NCBI GenBank assembly: GCA_015490715.1
Contig: WFXH01000087.1
Location: forward strand, 1 to 46,967
Reading direction: 5' to 3'
Length of the DNA stretch: 46,967 nucleotides
Source: Saprospiraceae bacterium
GTDB taxonomy: Bacteria; Bacteroidota; Bacteroidia; Chitinophagales; Saprospiraceae
Both the position numbers and the translations under genes were made by a program. Under the pieces are notes generated by a model. The model saw only the letters and a list, made by a program, of their open reading frames with translations. It searched no databases and was not told the DNA's origin. This document shows, piece by piece, positions 26,488 to 34,316 of this stretch (its first letter is position 1; every line of letters begins with the position of its first letter).

Positions 26488-27144
26488 ATGAGGAGTGTGC
26501 TGCTATGGGGTGTCGTGTTGGTGGGTATGATGTCCCACTCTGTGTATGCACAGGAAGATGCCACTCCCCTGTTGGAAAAGGTCATTGAGCGCTACAACGA
26601 GATCAGTGCGGTGAGCATGGAGATGTTATTGCGCGTCTTTATTCCGGAGAGCGACACGGTAGAGCAAAAGCTAAAGCTGTATCGAAAGGGCAAGAGGTGG
26701 CGACTGGAATCGCCAAAACAATGGGTCATCTTTGACGGCAAGGACGTGTGGAATGTGTATCCCGAAGACAACCAAGCCATCGTATCAAAGCCCCAGGAAG
26801 GAGAGCTCAACGGATGGATGAGTGTAGACATCAGTGCGATGTTGAAAAAGCTCAAAGAGCAAACTTCTTTGCGCTGGATTACGGGGGTAAAAAAGTGGCA
26901 AGACCGGATGCTCACCCTCATTGAGCTCAAACCACGGGATCGGGATAACGAGTTTTTTAAGTTTCGATTGGGCATCGATCGGAAAAAAGCTGAAATACGC
27001 ACTATTGAGAGCTTTGCCAAGGATGGATCGCGTTATGTGGTGGAAATACGAGACATCCGCTATGCGCCGTCACTCAAAGACGATCTCTTCCGCTTTGATC
27101 CATCGGGGTATCCGGGCATGCAAGTAGAGGATCTCCGTATGTGA
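26488..27144 (+). CDS. LolA-like outer-membrane lipoprotein carrier family protein
   Basis: 218 residues from ATG 26488, giving signal peptide MRSVLLWGVVLVGMMSHSVYAQ; ATG 26455 is possible but adds an unusual Cys/Lys-rich extension. The mature part has the LolA-type start LLEKVIERYNEISAVSMEML, the strand-rich YRKGKRWRLESPKQWVIFDGKDVWNVYPEDNQA, and an acidic C-terminal half ending near LFRFDP. LolA proteins chaperone lipoproteins through the periplasm; Bacteroidota have several paralogs whose cargo can differ. It follows the IscA-like gene closely and is likely part of the glyA transcript. Confidence 0.82.
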   Translation: MRSVLLWGVVLVGMMSHSVYAQEDATPLLEKVIERYNEISAVSMEMLLRVFIPESDTVEQKLKLYRKGKRWRLESPKQWVIFDGKDVWNVYPEDNQAIVSKPQEGELNGWMSVDISAMLKKLKEQTSLRWITGVKKWQDRMLTLIELKPRDRDNEFFKFRLGIDRKKAEIRTIESFAKDGSRYVVEIRDIRYAPSLKDDLFRFDPSGYPGMQVEDLRM

Positions 27145-27153
27145 CTTTCGTCA

Positions 27154-27184
27154 TTGTATAGTCGGTTAAAAGGTTCTATTTTTG
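27154..27184 (+). promoter_or_regulatory. Bacteroidota promoter: TTG -33 and TATTTTTG -7
   Basis: TTG at 27154-27156 and TATTTTTG at 27177-27184 are 20 nt apart, ideal for the Bacteroidota primary sigma factor. Initiation near 27191 leaves a ~45-nt leader before the peroxiredoxin ATG. Confidence 0.65.
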
Positions 27185-27235
27185 CGCCCTGAAAGACAGG
27201 TAATTTTTGTGTAAAATTCAAAAAATCAAGGAATT

Positions 27236-27868
27236 ATGGCATTAATTGGAAAGAAGGCGCCGTTGTTTAAGGCCCCTGCAGTGGTGGATGGAGGCACGAT
27301 TGTAGAAGATTTTAACCTGGCCGATTACATCGGCAAGAAGTACATCGTGCTGTTTTTTTATCCGAAGGATTTCACTTTTGTGTGTCCGACGGAGATTTTT
27401 GCCTTTCAGGACCGCCTGAAGGAGTTTGAGAAGCGCAATGCGATGGTGATCGGTTGTTCGACCGATACCGAACAGTGCCACTGGGCATGGCTCAACTGGG
27501 AACGCAGCAAGGGAGGAATTAAAGGAGTGACCTATCCCCTTGTTGCCGACACCAACAAGACCATTTCCACCAATTACGGTGTGTTGGCAGGAGAGTGGGA
27601 CTACAACGAGGAGGGTGAGCTCATCTGCCATGGCGAGATGGTCGCTTACCGAGGGCTCTTCATTATCGACCTCGATGGCATCGTGCGCCACGAGCTCATC
27701 AACGACATGCCCATCGGCAGGAGTGTAGAAGAGGTGTTGCGCGTATTGGATGCTATCCAGTTTGTCGGTAAATACGGCGAAGTGTGCCCTGCCGACTGGA
27801 CGCCCGGAAAAGAAGCCCTCAAGCCGACACACGAAGGCGTAGCTGAATACCTCGCCAAGTACAGCTAA
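27236..27868 (+). CDS. Typical 2-Cys peroxiredoxin (AhpC/Prx1 family)
   Basis: 210 residues. Reduces peroxides in the cytoplasm. Peroxidatic Cys50 lies in DFTFVCPTEIFAF; the resolving cysteine (about 184) in GEVCPADWTPG. The Thr/Cys/Arg active-site pattern is usual, with Arg in MVAYRGLFIID. The C-terminal tail (EGVAEYLAKYS) resembles the hyperoxidation-prone class. A purine-rich AAGGA precedes the ATG. It has its own good promoter and a strong hairpin terminator at 27903-27938, so it is probably monocistronic and well expressed. Confidence 0.96.
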   Translation: MALIGKKAPLFKAPAVVDGGTIVEDFNLADYIGKKYIVLFFYPKDFTFVCPTEIFAFQDRLKEFEKRNAMVIGCSTDTEQCHWAWLNWERSKGGIKGVTYPLVADTNKTISTNYGVLAGEWDYNEEGELICHGEMVAYRGLFIIDLDGIVRHELINDMPIGRSVEEVLRVLDAIQFVGKYGEVCPADWTPGKEALKPTHEGVAEYLAKYS

Positions 27869-27895
27869 TCTCGAAGTACAATCGTGATAGAAATG

Positions 27896-27903
27896 TACCT
27901 TTG
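27896..27903 (+). promoter_or_regulatory. Candidate -7 box (TACCTTTG) abutting the prx terminator
   Basis: TAnnTTTG match whose last base is the first base of the terminator stem. Initiation about 7 nt on would fall inside the 5' arm, breaking the hairpin for the downstream transcript. No -33 TTG at proper spacing. Confidence 0.35.
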
Positions 27904-27938
27904 CCCCTGTCCCGACAAGGGACAGGGGCTTTTCGTTT
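27903..27938 (+). terminator. Rho-independent terminator of the peroxiredoxin gene
   Basis: An 11-bp perfect stem GCCCCTGTCCC (27903-27913) / GGGACAGGGGC (27919-27929) with GACAA loop, followed by TTTTCGTTT. The clearest intrinsic terminator in the window. Confidence 0.85.
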
Positions 27939-27944
27939 GAGGCA

Positions 27945-28238
27945 ATGACTTTACAAGTAATTATCTTTATCATCGGCATTGTGCTCACGATAGCAGCTCA
28001 TGGTGTATATCGGTATCGCGCCATGCGCGGCCTACAGCAGCTGTCCCGGCGTGGTATTCCCCTGCAGTGGCGGCATGTGTGGAGCGGGCAGCGCATGGAA
28101 ATGGAATTGCTGAGGCGATATCCCGACGCTTCGACACTCATCGCACGGACGGTGCAGTCTATCCGCAGAGCGCTCATAAGTCTCGTCGCCTTGATTGTCT
28201 GGGTAGTGCTTTATCTTTGTATACGGCTTTTGTATTAG
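27945..28238 (+). CDS. Small membrane protein of unknown function
   Basis: 97 residues. Membrane helices at about 4-22 (VIIFIIGIVLTIAAHGVY) and about 77-95 (LISLVALIVWVVLYLCI) flank a basic central stretch (RRGIPLQWRHVWSGQRMEMELLRRY). No recognised family. A GAGG sits 5-8 nt before the ATG. The gene starts 6 nt beyond the prx terminator. The promoter of the next gene lies inside its 3' end. Confidence 0.65.
   Translation: MTLQVIIFIIGIVLTIAAHGVYRYRAMRGLQQLSRRGIPLQWRHVWSGQRMEMELLRRYPDASTLIARTVQSIRRALISLVALIVWVVLYLCIRLLY
28191..28219 (+). promoter_or_regulatory. Bacteroidota promoter: TTG -33 and TATCTTTG -7
   Basis: TTG at 28191-28193 and TATCTTTG at 28212-28219 are spaced by 18 nt, inside the 3' end of the small membrane protein gene. 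Initiation near 28226 precedes the lipoprotein ATG 28257. Confidence 0.55.
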
Positions 28239-28256
28239 ACCCGCAAAAATGGCTGT

Positions 28257-29129
28257 ATGTCCCTGCGTATATGGGTGTTGGTAGCTTCAGTATTAGCCCT
28301 GGGGTGTGATGAAGAGGTCCCTCCCCCAGCCTATCTATACGTTAAAGATGCCTCTATTGTGAATGTTCTCAGAGATATTCGACCATTTCAGAGTGTAGAC
28401 AAGCTATGGGTGGTCGTAGAGGGTATCGGCGAACACGGCATTTACCCCACCGGGAGCAAGATACCCATCATTCCTACAAGTGATTCGTTGCGGGTGTGGT
28501 TTTTTGTGGGCGTGCCTGTCAATGGAGAGCGCTTTGAGACGGTGATTTATGAGGCGTGTGCGCCGAGCGTGCATACACTTGATCTTCGGGCAGGAAGTAT
28601 AGACACGCTGCGTTTACATTTTTCCTATCGTACTGAGGTGAAATTTCCTCTCTTTGAGGGTTTTGAGCCCGGTAGTAGCGGTCATTGGGAGGTGGTAGAT
28701 ACGACAGTGGGATATCCATTGACGATGCGGAGAGCTAAGGCCAGTGTGATGGAAAATGTGCGCTATGAGGGGCGGTTGCGCTTGTCTGTTGATTCGCCTG
28801 CGGTGTTGATGGCCTTGAATAAAACCGTCAAAAATGAGGCCTTTAAGGGTAAGGAGGTCTTTCTCGAAGTAAGTGTGCACAATCCCGCGATACATGTAGC
28901 AATGGGATTCGAAAGGCGGAGTAGACAGGGAGTGCGGCGTTTACTCAATGCTATTGTCCTGCCCGATAGTGTCGCTGCGCAATGGCGCATGTTTTACTTT
29001 CGGTTTACACCTGTCATCGATGCAGAGGAAGAATCCCTCTATCGATACATGTTTTTTGCCCGGCTGGATACGACTCAGGCTACTGTTGCAGAACTGGGCA
29101 TCGACAATATCAAGGTGGTGGCATTTTAG
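28257..29129 (+). CDS. Predicted lipoprotein of unknown function
   Basis: 290 residues. Signal peptide with a lipobox (VLALGC, lipidated Cys17). The following DEE at positions +2 to +4 is unusually acidic. The rest is beta-rich and has no enzyme motif: KLWVVVEGIGEHGIYPTGSKIPI, then a carbohydrate-binding-module-like C-terminal region with LFEGFEPGSSGHWEVV and a final ELGIDNIKVVAF. That pattern recalls jelly-roll or concanavalin-like repeats, but I cannot assign a family. The next gene, a sugar transferase, starts 2 nt after the stop, so the two are co-transcribed. Confidence 0.78.
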   Translation: MSLRIWVLVASVLALGCDEEVPPPAYLYVKDASIVNVLRDIRPFQSVDKLWVVVEGIGEHGIYPTGSKIPIIPTSDSLRVWFFVGVPVNGERFETVIYEACAPSVHTLDLRAGSIDTLRLHFSYRTEVKFPLFEGFEPGSSGHWEVVDTTVGYPLTMRRAKASVMENVRYEGRLRLSVDSPAVLMALNKTVKNEAFKGKEVFLEVSVHNPAIHVAMGFERRSRQGVRRLLNAIVLPDSVAAQWRMFYFRFTPVIDAEEESLYRYMFFARLDTTQATVAELGIDNIKVVAF

Positions 29130-29131
29130 GT

Positions 29132-30550
29132 ATGAAATGGTTGACGACACGGAGGAAGGGTATTTTGACGATGTTGGCTGTAGATTTTTGTACAGCATCT
29201 GCAGCGTGGCTGGTCTTTTTTGCCTATCGCTATTACAGTGAGGGGAAGCCCATGCAAGGCCTGTGGGAAGATGCAAAGTTGTGGTGGGGGATGTTGTTGA
29301 TCCCCATCGCCTGGGTGAGTCTGTACACACTACTTGATCACTATCGGGATATCTATCGCTTGTCGAGGTGGAACACCTTGGTGCGCACTCTTGTCGCCAG
29401 CACGATCGGGGTATTGGTATTGTACTTCACGGTGTTGATCGACGATGCGGCACAAAGTCAATGGGATATCTACCGATCGATGGCCGTGCTGTTTTTCACC
29501 CATACGGGCATGACTACGGTAGGGAGGATGGCCCTGCTGACGCGTGCAAAGAATCGCCTGAGAAAGGGGGTCGTACAATTTAATACCCTTATCATAGGTG
29601 GTAACGGCCGGGCTCTTGAATTGTATCGGGAGCTCAAGAGCAGGCCCTATGCTCTTGGGTATCGCTTTGTGGGATATATCTCTGTTAATGGCTGCAATGG
29701 CGAAGCTCTTAAAGGGCATCTACCCTGTTTAGGCAATCTGGAGGCCCTTCCGCAAGTGATCGAAAAGCAGGGCATCGAAGAGGTGCTCATCGCCATCGAG
29801 ACCTCGGAGCACGAGTTGCTCAACAAGATATTAAATGTACTCTTCCGCTACGACAACGTGCTGGTCAAGATCGTACCCGATATGTACGACATCTTGCTCG
29901 GTACGGTCAAGATGAATTATCTCTACGGAGCGATACTCATCGAGATCAAGCGGGAGTTGATGCCGAGATGGCAGCGAGTGCTCAAGCGAGCGATGGATAT
30001 AGTGGTGAGCTTGTTGGTCTTAATCTTGCTGGCCCCCCTGTATTTGTACATCATGATTCGGGTGAAGCTATCTTCTCCGGGCCCCATCATATACAAGCAA
30101 GAGCGGATTGGGTTGAACGGCAAGCCCTTTACCATCTACAAGTTTCGCTCCATGTATGTCAATGCGGAAAAGGACGGGCCCCAATTGGCTCAAGATAATG
30201 ATGCGCGCATTACGCCTTGGGGTAGAGTGATGCGCAAATGGCGATTGGATGAGCTGCCACAGTTTTACAATGTCCTGCGGGGCGATATGTCTCTGGTGGG
30301 ACCGCGGCCGGAACGGGCCTATTATATCAATCAAATTGTGAAATACGCCCCTCACTACGTCAAATTGCTGAAGGTGCGCCCGGGCATCACCTGTTGGGGG
30401 CAGGTGCGTTACGGCTATGCCTCAAGCATAGAAGAAATGCTCCAGCGGTTGAAGTACGACATCATGTACATCGAAAACATGTCGATCGGTCTGGATATTA
30501 AAATTCTCCTCCACACCATTTTAGTGCTGCTAAAGGGCAAGGGCAAATGA
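29132..30550 (+). CDS. Polyprenyl-phosphate sugar-1-phosphate transferase (WcaJ/WbaP-like)
   Basis: 472 residues. Starts a surface glycan by moving sugar-1-phosphate to undecaprenyl phosphate. N-terminal membrane helices (four or so), a Rossmann-like middle (LIIGGNGRALELYRELK), then the conserved bacterial sugar-transferase domain: RAMDIVVSLLVLILLAP, SPGPIIYKQERIG, KFRSM, RKWRLDELPQFYNVLRGDMSLVGPRPE, and RPGITCWGQVRYG. The catalytic Asp-Glu pair is in RLDELPQF. The frame extends back to 28982 inside the lipoprotein gene, but ATG 29132 is right, since upstream residues are out of character. No other polysaccharide genes follow; the next gene is convergent. Confidence 0.93.
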   Translation: MKWLTTRRKGILTMLAVDFCTASAAWLVFFAYRYYSEGKPMQGLWEDAKLWWGMLLIPIAWVSLYTLLDHYRDIYRLSRWNTLVRTLVASTIGVLVLYFTVLIDDAAQSQWDIYRSMAVLFFTHTGMTTVGRMALLTRAKNRLRKGVVQFNTLIIGGNGRALELYRELKSRPYALGYRFVGYISVNGCNGEALKGHLPCLGNLEALPQVIEKQGIEEVLIAIETSEHELLNKILNVLFRYDNVLVKIVPDMYDILLGTVKMNYLYGAILIEIKRELMPRWQRVLKRAMDIVVSLLVLILLAPLYLYIMIRVKLSSPGPIIYKQERIGLNGKPFTIYKFRSMYVNAEKDGPQLAQDNDARITPWGRVMRKWRLDELPQFYNVLRGDMSLVGPRPERAYYINQIVKYAPHYVKLLKVRPGITCWGQVRYGYASSIEEMLQRLKYDIMYIENMSIGLDIKILLHTILVLLKGKGK

Positions 30551-30584
30551 GAGCGTCCTGTGAGAAAGGGGAATGTGGAAGTGC

Positions 30585-31013
30585 TTAACTCAAGATGAAT
30601 TTTACCAGATTCCAGCGATTGTCGTACGTGGCCTGGCCTATTTCGGAGAGGTCGTGATATTGCGCGACTTTTTGGATGAACTCAAGGTCGATATTGGAGT
30701 CGATTTGGGAGTTGGGGTTGGGATAGCCGATCCAAATATAGCCGGAGCGCTTGACTTTGTATTTGAGTAGGGGAAGCAGCTCGGTGAGTTCGCTTTTTCG
30801 TATGAGGAACACGATAGCCATGTCGGCGCCGGACTCATCGAAACCGATGAATTGTACCTCAGGGCTGACGGGTCCAAAACGAGCGAGGAAGTTGCTCGGC
30901 GGGTTGATGATTAAAAAGCGCGTCATCTTAGGTGTGATGCCGAGCTTGGATTTGAGGTTGTACGATGGTTTTTGGTCTTTGGTGTGGTTTTTGGTAACTA
31001 CGGGTCGGTTCAT
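30585..31013 (-). CDS. DUF3052-like small protein overlapping thiolase
   Basis: 142 residues. The pattern KLGITPKMTRFLIINPPSNF ... ADMAIVFLIRKSELTELLPLLKYKVKRSGYIWIGYPN ... IDLEFIQKVA ... NRWNLVKFIL corresponds to DUF3052-type proteins (short Rossmann-like fold, role unknown). This is a recall-based call. ATG 31013 overlaps the thiolase stop codon by 4 nt (ATGA), so translation is coupled. Lysine-rich N terminus. No catalytic residues known for the family. Confidence 0.7.
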   Translation of the reverse strand: MNRPVVTKNHTKDQKPSYNLKSKLGITPKMTRFLIINPPSNFLARFGPVSPEVQFIGFDESGADMAIVFLIRKSELTELLPLLKYKVKRSGYIWIGYPNPNSQIDSNIDLEFIQKVAQYHDLSEIGQATYDNRWNLVKFILS

Positions 31014-32194
31014 GCCTGAAGATTTTCGATAATGATGGCGGAAGCGCCACCGCCGCCGTTGCATAAGGTGGCAAGTCCGTATCGATGGCCGTTTTGTCGC
31101 AAGGCCGACAAGAGGGTGGCGATGATGCGTGCACCAGAAGCACCCAGCGGATGCCCCAGCGAACACGCGCCGCCAAAGATATTGATTTTATCAATGGGTA
31201 CATCTGCAAGCTTGGCAAAGGCCAGCGTTACGACGGCAAAAGCCTCATTGACCTCGTAGAGGGCAATGTCTTCTTTTCGGAGGCCGGCGCGCTGGATAGC
31301 CAGCTCGGCCGCTTTTACGGGAGCTGTGGTAAACCACTCAGGTTCTTGAGCGGCATCGGCAAAGGCCACAATGCGCGCAAGTGGGGTGAGCCCGTGCTTT
31401 TCAATAGCGGCTTTGGATGCCAGAATCAAAGCAGCTGCACCGTCGTTGAGCGTCGAGGCATTGGCGGCTGTGACCGTGCCATCGGGCGTAAAGACGGGGC
31501 GCAGTTTGGGAATCTTTTCAAATTTTACGCGCTTGTATTCTTCGTCTTCGCTGACGACGATGGGCTCACCCTTGCGCTGCGGCACCTCTACGGGGATGAT
31601 TTCTTCCTTAAACTTGCCCGAAGAAGTGGCCTGAGCGGAACGCTTATACGATAGGATTGCAAATTCGTCTTGCTCCTCACGGGAGATATTGTATTTGCGG
31701 GCAGTGGCATCGGCAAAGACGCCCATGACGCTGTGCTGGTAGGCGTCTTCGAGTCCGTCTCTGACGATGGCATCCCATAGTTCGCCGTGGCCATAGGTGT
31801 ATCCCCACCGCGCTCGAGGAACGAGATAGGGGGCGTTGGACATGCTCTCCATACCGCCGCTGACGACGATGTCGTTGAAGCCGAGCATAATGGTCTGAGC
31901 ACCGATCGTGGTGGCCTTCATACCTGATGCACACACCTTGTTGACCGTGGTACAAGGGACGTGTTTAGGAATGTCGGCACCTAAGGCCGCCTGACGTGCT
32001 GGAGCCTGCCCAACACCAGCTGTGAGTACGTGTCCGAAGTAGACCTCATTGACTAAGTCGGCAGAGACCTTGGCGCGCTGCAGTGCCCCTCGAATGGCGA
32101 TAGCCCCCAACTGCGGTGCACTTAGCGGTGCTAAAGCACCGCCAAAACTGCCCATTGGTGTGCGCACTGCCGCCGTAATATAGACGTCTTGCAT
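31010..32194 (-). CDS. Acetyl-CoA C-acetyltransferase (thiolase)
   Basis: 394 residues, the usual thiolase length. Active-site cysteine in NKVCASGMKATT, the GGMESMS stretch, the EVNEAFAVV segment, the His of GGACSLGHPLGASGARI and the second cysteine in LCNGGGGASA. Degrades or forms acetoacetyl-CoA. The C-terminal LIxxAI-type pattern fits either AtoB or a beta-oxidation thiolase; no FadB partner is next to it. ATG 32194 is chosen because MQDVYITAAVRTPMGSF is the normal thiolase N terminus. The frame opens at 32230, upstream of a TACCTTTG box (32219-32226). Confidence 0.95.
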   Translation of the reverse strand: MQDVYITAAVRTPMGSFGGALAPLSAPQLGAIAIRGALQRAKVSADLVNEVYFGHVLTAGVGQAPARQAALGADIPKHVPCTTVNKVCASGMKATTIGAQTIMLGFNDIVVSGGMESMSNAPYLVPRARWGYTYGHGELWDAIVRDGLEDAYQHSVMGVFADATARKYNISREEQDEFAILSYKRSAQATSSGKFKEEIIPVEVPQRKGEPIVVSEDEEYKRVKFEKIPKLRPVFTPDGTVTAANASTLNDGAAALILASKAAIEKHGLTPLARIVAFADAAQEPEWFTTAPVKAAELAIQRAGLRKEDIALYEVNEAFAVVTLAFAKLADVPIDKINIFGGACSLGHPLGASGARIIATLLSALRQNGHRYGLATLCNGGGGASAIIIENLQA

Positions 32195-32218
32195 ATCGGG
32201 TGTGCAATTTAAGCCCTG

Positions 32219-32226
32219 CAAAGGTA
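32219..32226 (-). promoter_or_regulatory. Candidate -7 box (TACCTTTG) for thiolase
   Basis: Minus-strand TAnnTTTG match 25 nt upstream of ATG 32194. It lies after the possible earlier start at 32230, confirming 32194. No -33 match. Confidence 0.45.
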
Positions 32227-32307
32227 GCATATTTCATACATACTTGTAGGATCGCTCGCGCAAGGTTTTGCTCTGGGGCGATTGGGTAATACGTGAAGTA
32301 TGAAGTA

Positions 32308-33669
32308 TTAATTGCAGCCCAATTCTTCGCGAGATAGACTATCCCCATTGGGGAAGCACGCACCCGAATAGACCGTCATTGGTCGAAAGCGCATCATGTA
32401 GGGATCATACAGGGCATTTTCGATAAAATCTTGCAAGTAGTCGAGTTCCTCCTCGGAGAGATGGAGGGGAATGAAGAGCGGTGAAAGCCGCTCGGGCGGC
32501 ACATTGGGATTTTCCGAGACGGCCCGGTTTTTGTATTCCAGCACCTCGCGAATGGTCTTCTTGCTGGCACCGTGAAAGAAGTAGAGACCGTATTTCAGGT
32601 TGTACAGTTGCGGCACTTTGAATTTGTACATGTCTTCGTCGCGTTCGGTAAACCACCCCCTGCCGAGATTGCGATCCAGGTCGTTGGGACCCGTAGCCAC
32701 CGCTAAGGGATTTTCCCACATGTCTTTCACGCCGATGGCGTGAAACTCCATCGAATTAAACACAGGACTCTTGTGGCAGAGATAACATCGCGCCTTGCTG
32801 AAAAACAGCATGGCACCTTTTTTCTGGCTGAGGGTCATAGCGTCTTTTTCTCCCCTGAGCCAGCGCTGGAAGGGTGCATAATAGGGCATGATCGTGCGCA
32901 AGAATGCAGAGATGGCCAGGCTGGCGGTCTGAGGGGTATAGCGCACAGATTCGGGAAACTCGGGGAAAGCCTTGTCAAAGAGCTCTACGTAATTGCCCAG
33001 TACACTGATCTTTTGAAGGTGTTCTTTGTTGATGACCATGCGGTGGAGGCGTAGACCCTCGATGTTTTGCGCTTCCAGTCCCTGATACCCCAGTTTGTTG
33101 ACGTGTTCGACGCCCTTTTTTGCCCAGAGGTGTTCGGTGCCTTCGTTGACACCACCGGCGCCAAAGCGACCGTTCCATAAGGTGTTGGTAGTGTAGGCAG
33201 CTCCGATGAGTGCCAGAGGTCGGGCACCTTGCACATCGGCTTCACTGGGTTTGTAATCGGGGTCGAGATGGCGCTGCTCGCCATATCCAATGCCGCCATC
33301 GGCTATGCCTTGCGGCGTGCCGGGGCGAAAGCCAAGCTCGGGCAAGTGACAGGTGGCACAAGAATACGTCTGTTTTCCCTTCTCCTTAAGTGCATCCATG
33401 CCTAAAGCCGTCTCGTAAAACAACATTTTCCCCAGCTTGACCTTGTAGGGATTTAAGGGATTCTTGGGATCCTGGGGAATTTTGTCGAGATCCGTCTCCT
33501 TAGGCACTTGAAAGGCCTGCAAGCTTCCGGCTACTTCTATGATGCGGGCTTCGAGATTTTGATCAATGACGGAAGATTCGTCAATGCGCTCTACCGAACA
33601 ACTGCCCAAAACTACACCAATCAATCCTGCAATAAAGTACAATAAAACCTTCCTGCTCCTGTCGTTCAT
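32308..33669 (-). CDS. Diheme cytochrome c peroxidase-like lipoprotein (CcpA/MauG family)
   Basis: 453 residues. Lipoprotein signal (GLIGVVLGSC, Cys24). Two CxxCH haem sites, CATCH (around residue 103) and CYLCH (near 300), and the family pattern KLGKMLFYETALG, GARPLALIGAAYTTNTLWNGRFG. Periplasmic di-haem peroxidases reduce hydrogen peroxide with electrons from small cytochromes; MauG-like members oxidise proteins instead. The second haem region FFSKARCYLCHKSPVFNSMEF is standard. Peroxidase activity is not proven by sequence. A TAACTTTG box sits at 33696-33703. Confidence 0.9.
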   Translation of the reverse strand: MNDRSRKVLLYFIAGLIGVVLGSCSVERIDESSVIDQNLEARIIEVAGSLQAFQVPKETDLDKIPQDPKNPLNPYKVKLGKMLFYETALGMDALKEKGKQTYSCATCHLPELGFRPGTPQGIADGGIGYGEQRHLDPDYKPSEADVQGARPLALIGAAYTTNTLWNGRFGAGGVNEGTEHLWAKKGVEHVNKLGYQGLEAQNIEGLRLHRMVINKEHLQKISVLGNYVELFDKAFPEFPESVRYTPQTASLAISAFLRTIMPYYAPFQRWLRGEKDAMTLSQKKGAMLFFSKARCYLCHKSPVFNSMEFHAIGVKDMWENPLAVATGPNDLDRNLGRGWFTERDEDMYKFKVPQLYNLKYGLYFFHGASKKTIREVLEYKNRAVSENPNVPPERLSPLFIPLHLSEEELDYLQDFIENALYDPYMMRFRPMTVYSGACFPNGDSLSREELGCN

Positions 33670-33695
33670 GGGATGTAATTTTTGCAGCGCAGATG

Positions 33696-33703
33696 CAAAG
33701 TTA
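33696..33703 (-). promoter_or_regulatory. Candidate -7 box (TAACTTTG) for the diheme peroxidase
   Basis: Minus-strand TAnnTTTG match 27 nt before ATG 33669, with no -33 TTG at normal spacing. Confidence 0.45.
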
Positions 33704-33845
33704 CAAACTAATGCACTTTTAGAGCGAAAAGGCTTTCACCAAATTGTTGACAGAAAAAATCAATGCCCAAAATTCAGTCCTACATGTTAGCAAATTGATT
33801 ATCAGATATAAATGTATTATCAAAAAATTTAATGTGATGGGGTTT

Positions 33846-34229
33846 TTACTTTTTGCAACATCTTTCGTGGGCTTCAGGGCTGTACTTGAAGTTGATCGCC
33901 AACCACGCGGCGCGACCGAGGCGGAAGAAGAACAGATAGAGGGGGATAGCTCCCACTACGACGATGCCCAATGCGAGGTTGACATCGACATGACCCAGAT
34001 AAATCAGGGCAAAGGCGGCGAGTACGAATAGCCAGCCCGTGATGATATAGGAGATAAACATGGCTCCAAAGTAAAAGCCCGGTTCGGGATTGAAATCCAG
34101 CCCACAGCATGGGCATCGCTCGTGCATTTGGAAGGCGGTCTTTAGGCTAAAGGGTCGAATGAAGAGATCCCCGCAGTGACATCGGGGGCATTTGTGCCGA
34201 AGGAGTACATTCCACAAGATGGAAAACAT
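33846..34229 (-). CDS. DUF983 family membrane protein
   Basis: 127 residues. N-terminal zinc-ribbon-like pairs HKCPRCHCGDLF and ERCPCCGLDF, then two membrane helices (about 57-80 and 85-105, GWLFVLAAFALIYLGHV and LALGIVVVGAIPLYLFFF). This is the DUF983 layout. Its role is unknown; homologs are found near cytochrome oxidase genes in some proteobacteria. The end of the glycyl-tRNA synthetase gene lies downstream, beyond 34317 in plus coordinates. Confidence 0.85.
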   Translation of the reverse strand: MFSILWNVLLRHKCPRCHCGDLFIRPFSLKTAFQMHERCPCCGLDFNPEPGFYFGAMFISYIITGWLFVLAAFALIYLGHVDVNLALGIVVVGAIPLYLFFFRLGRAAWLAINFKYSPEAHERCCKK

Positions 34230-34316
34230 GGCGCATGCGATTTTATACAGGTAATTGTGTAACCCAAAAACTGTTGTATTGTTGAAGGGGGAGTAGTAGG
34301 CGTGATGTGCGTCACA

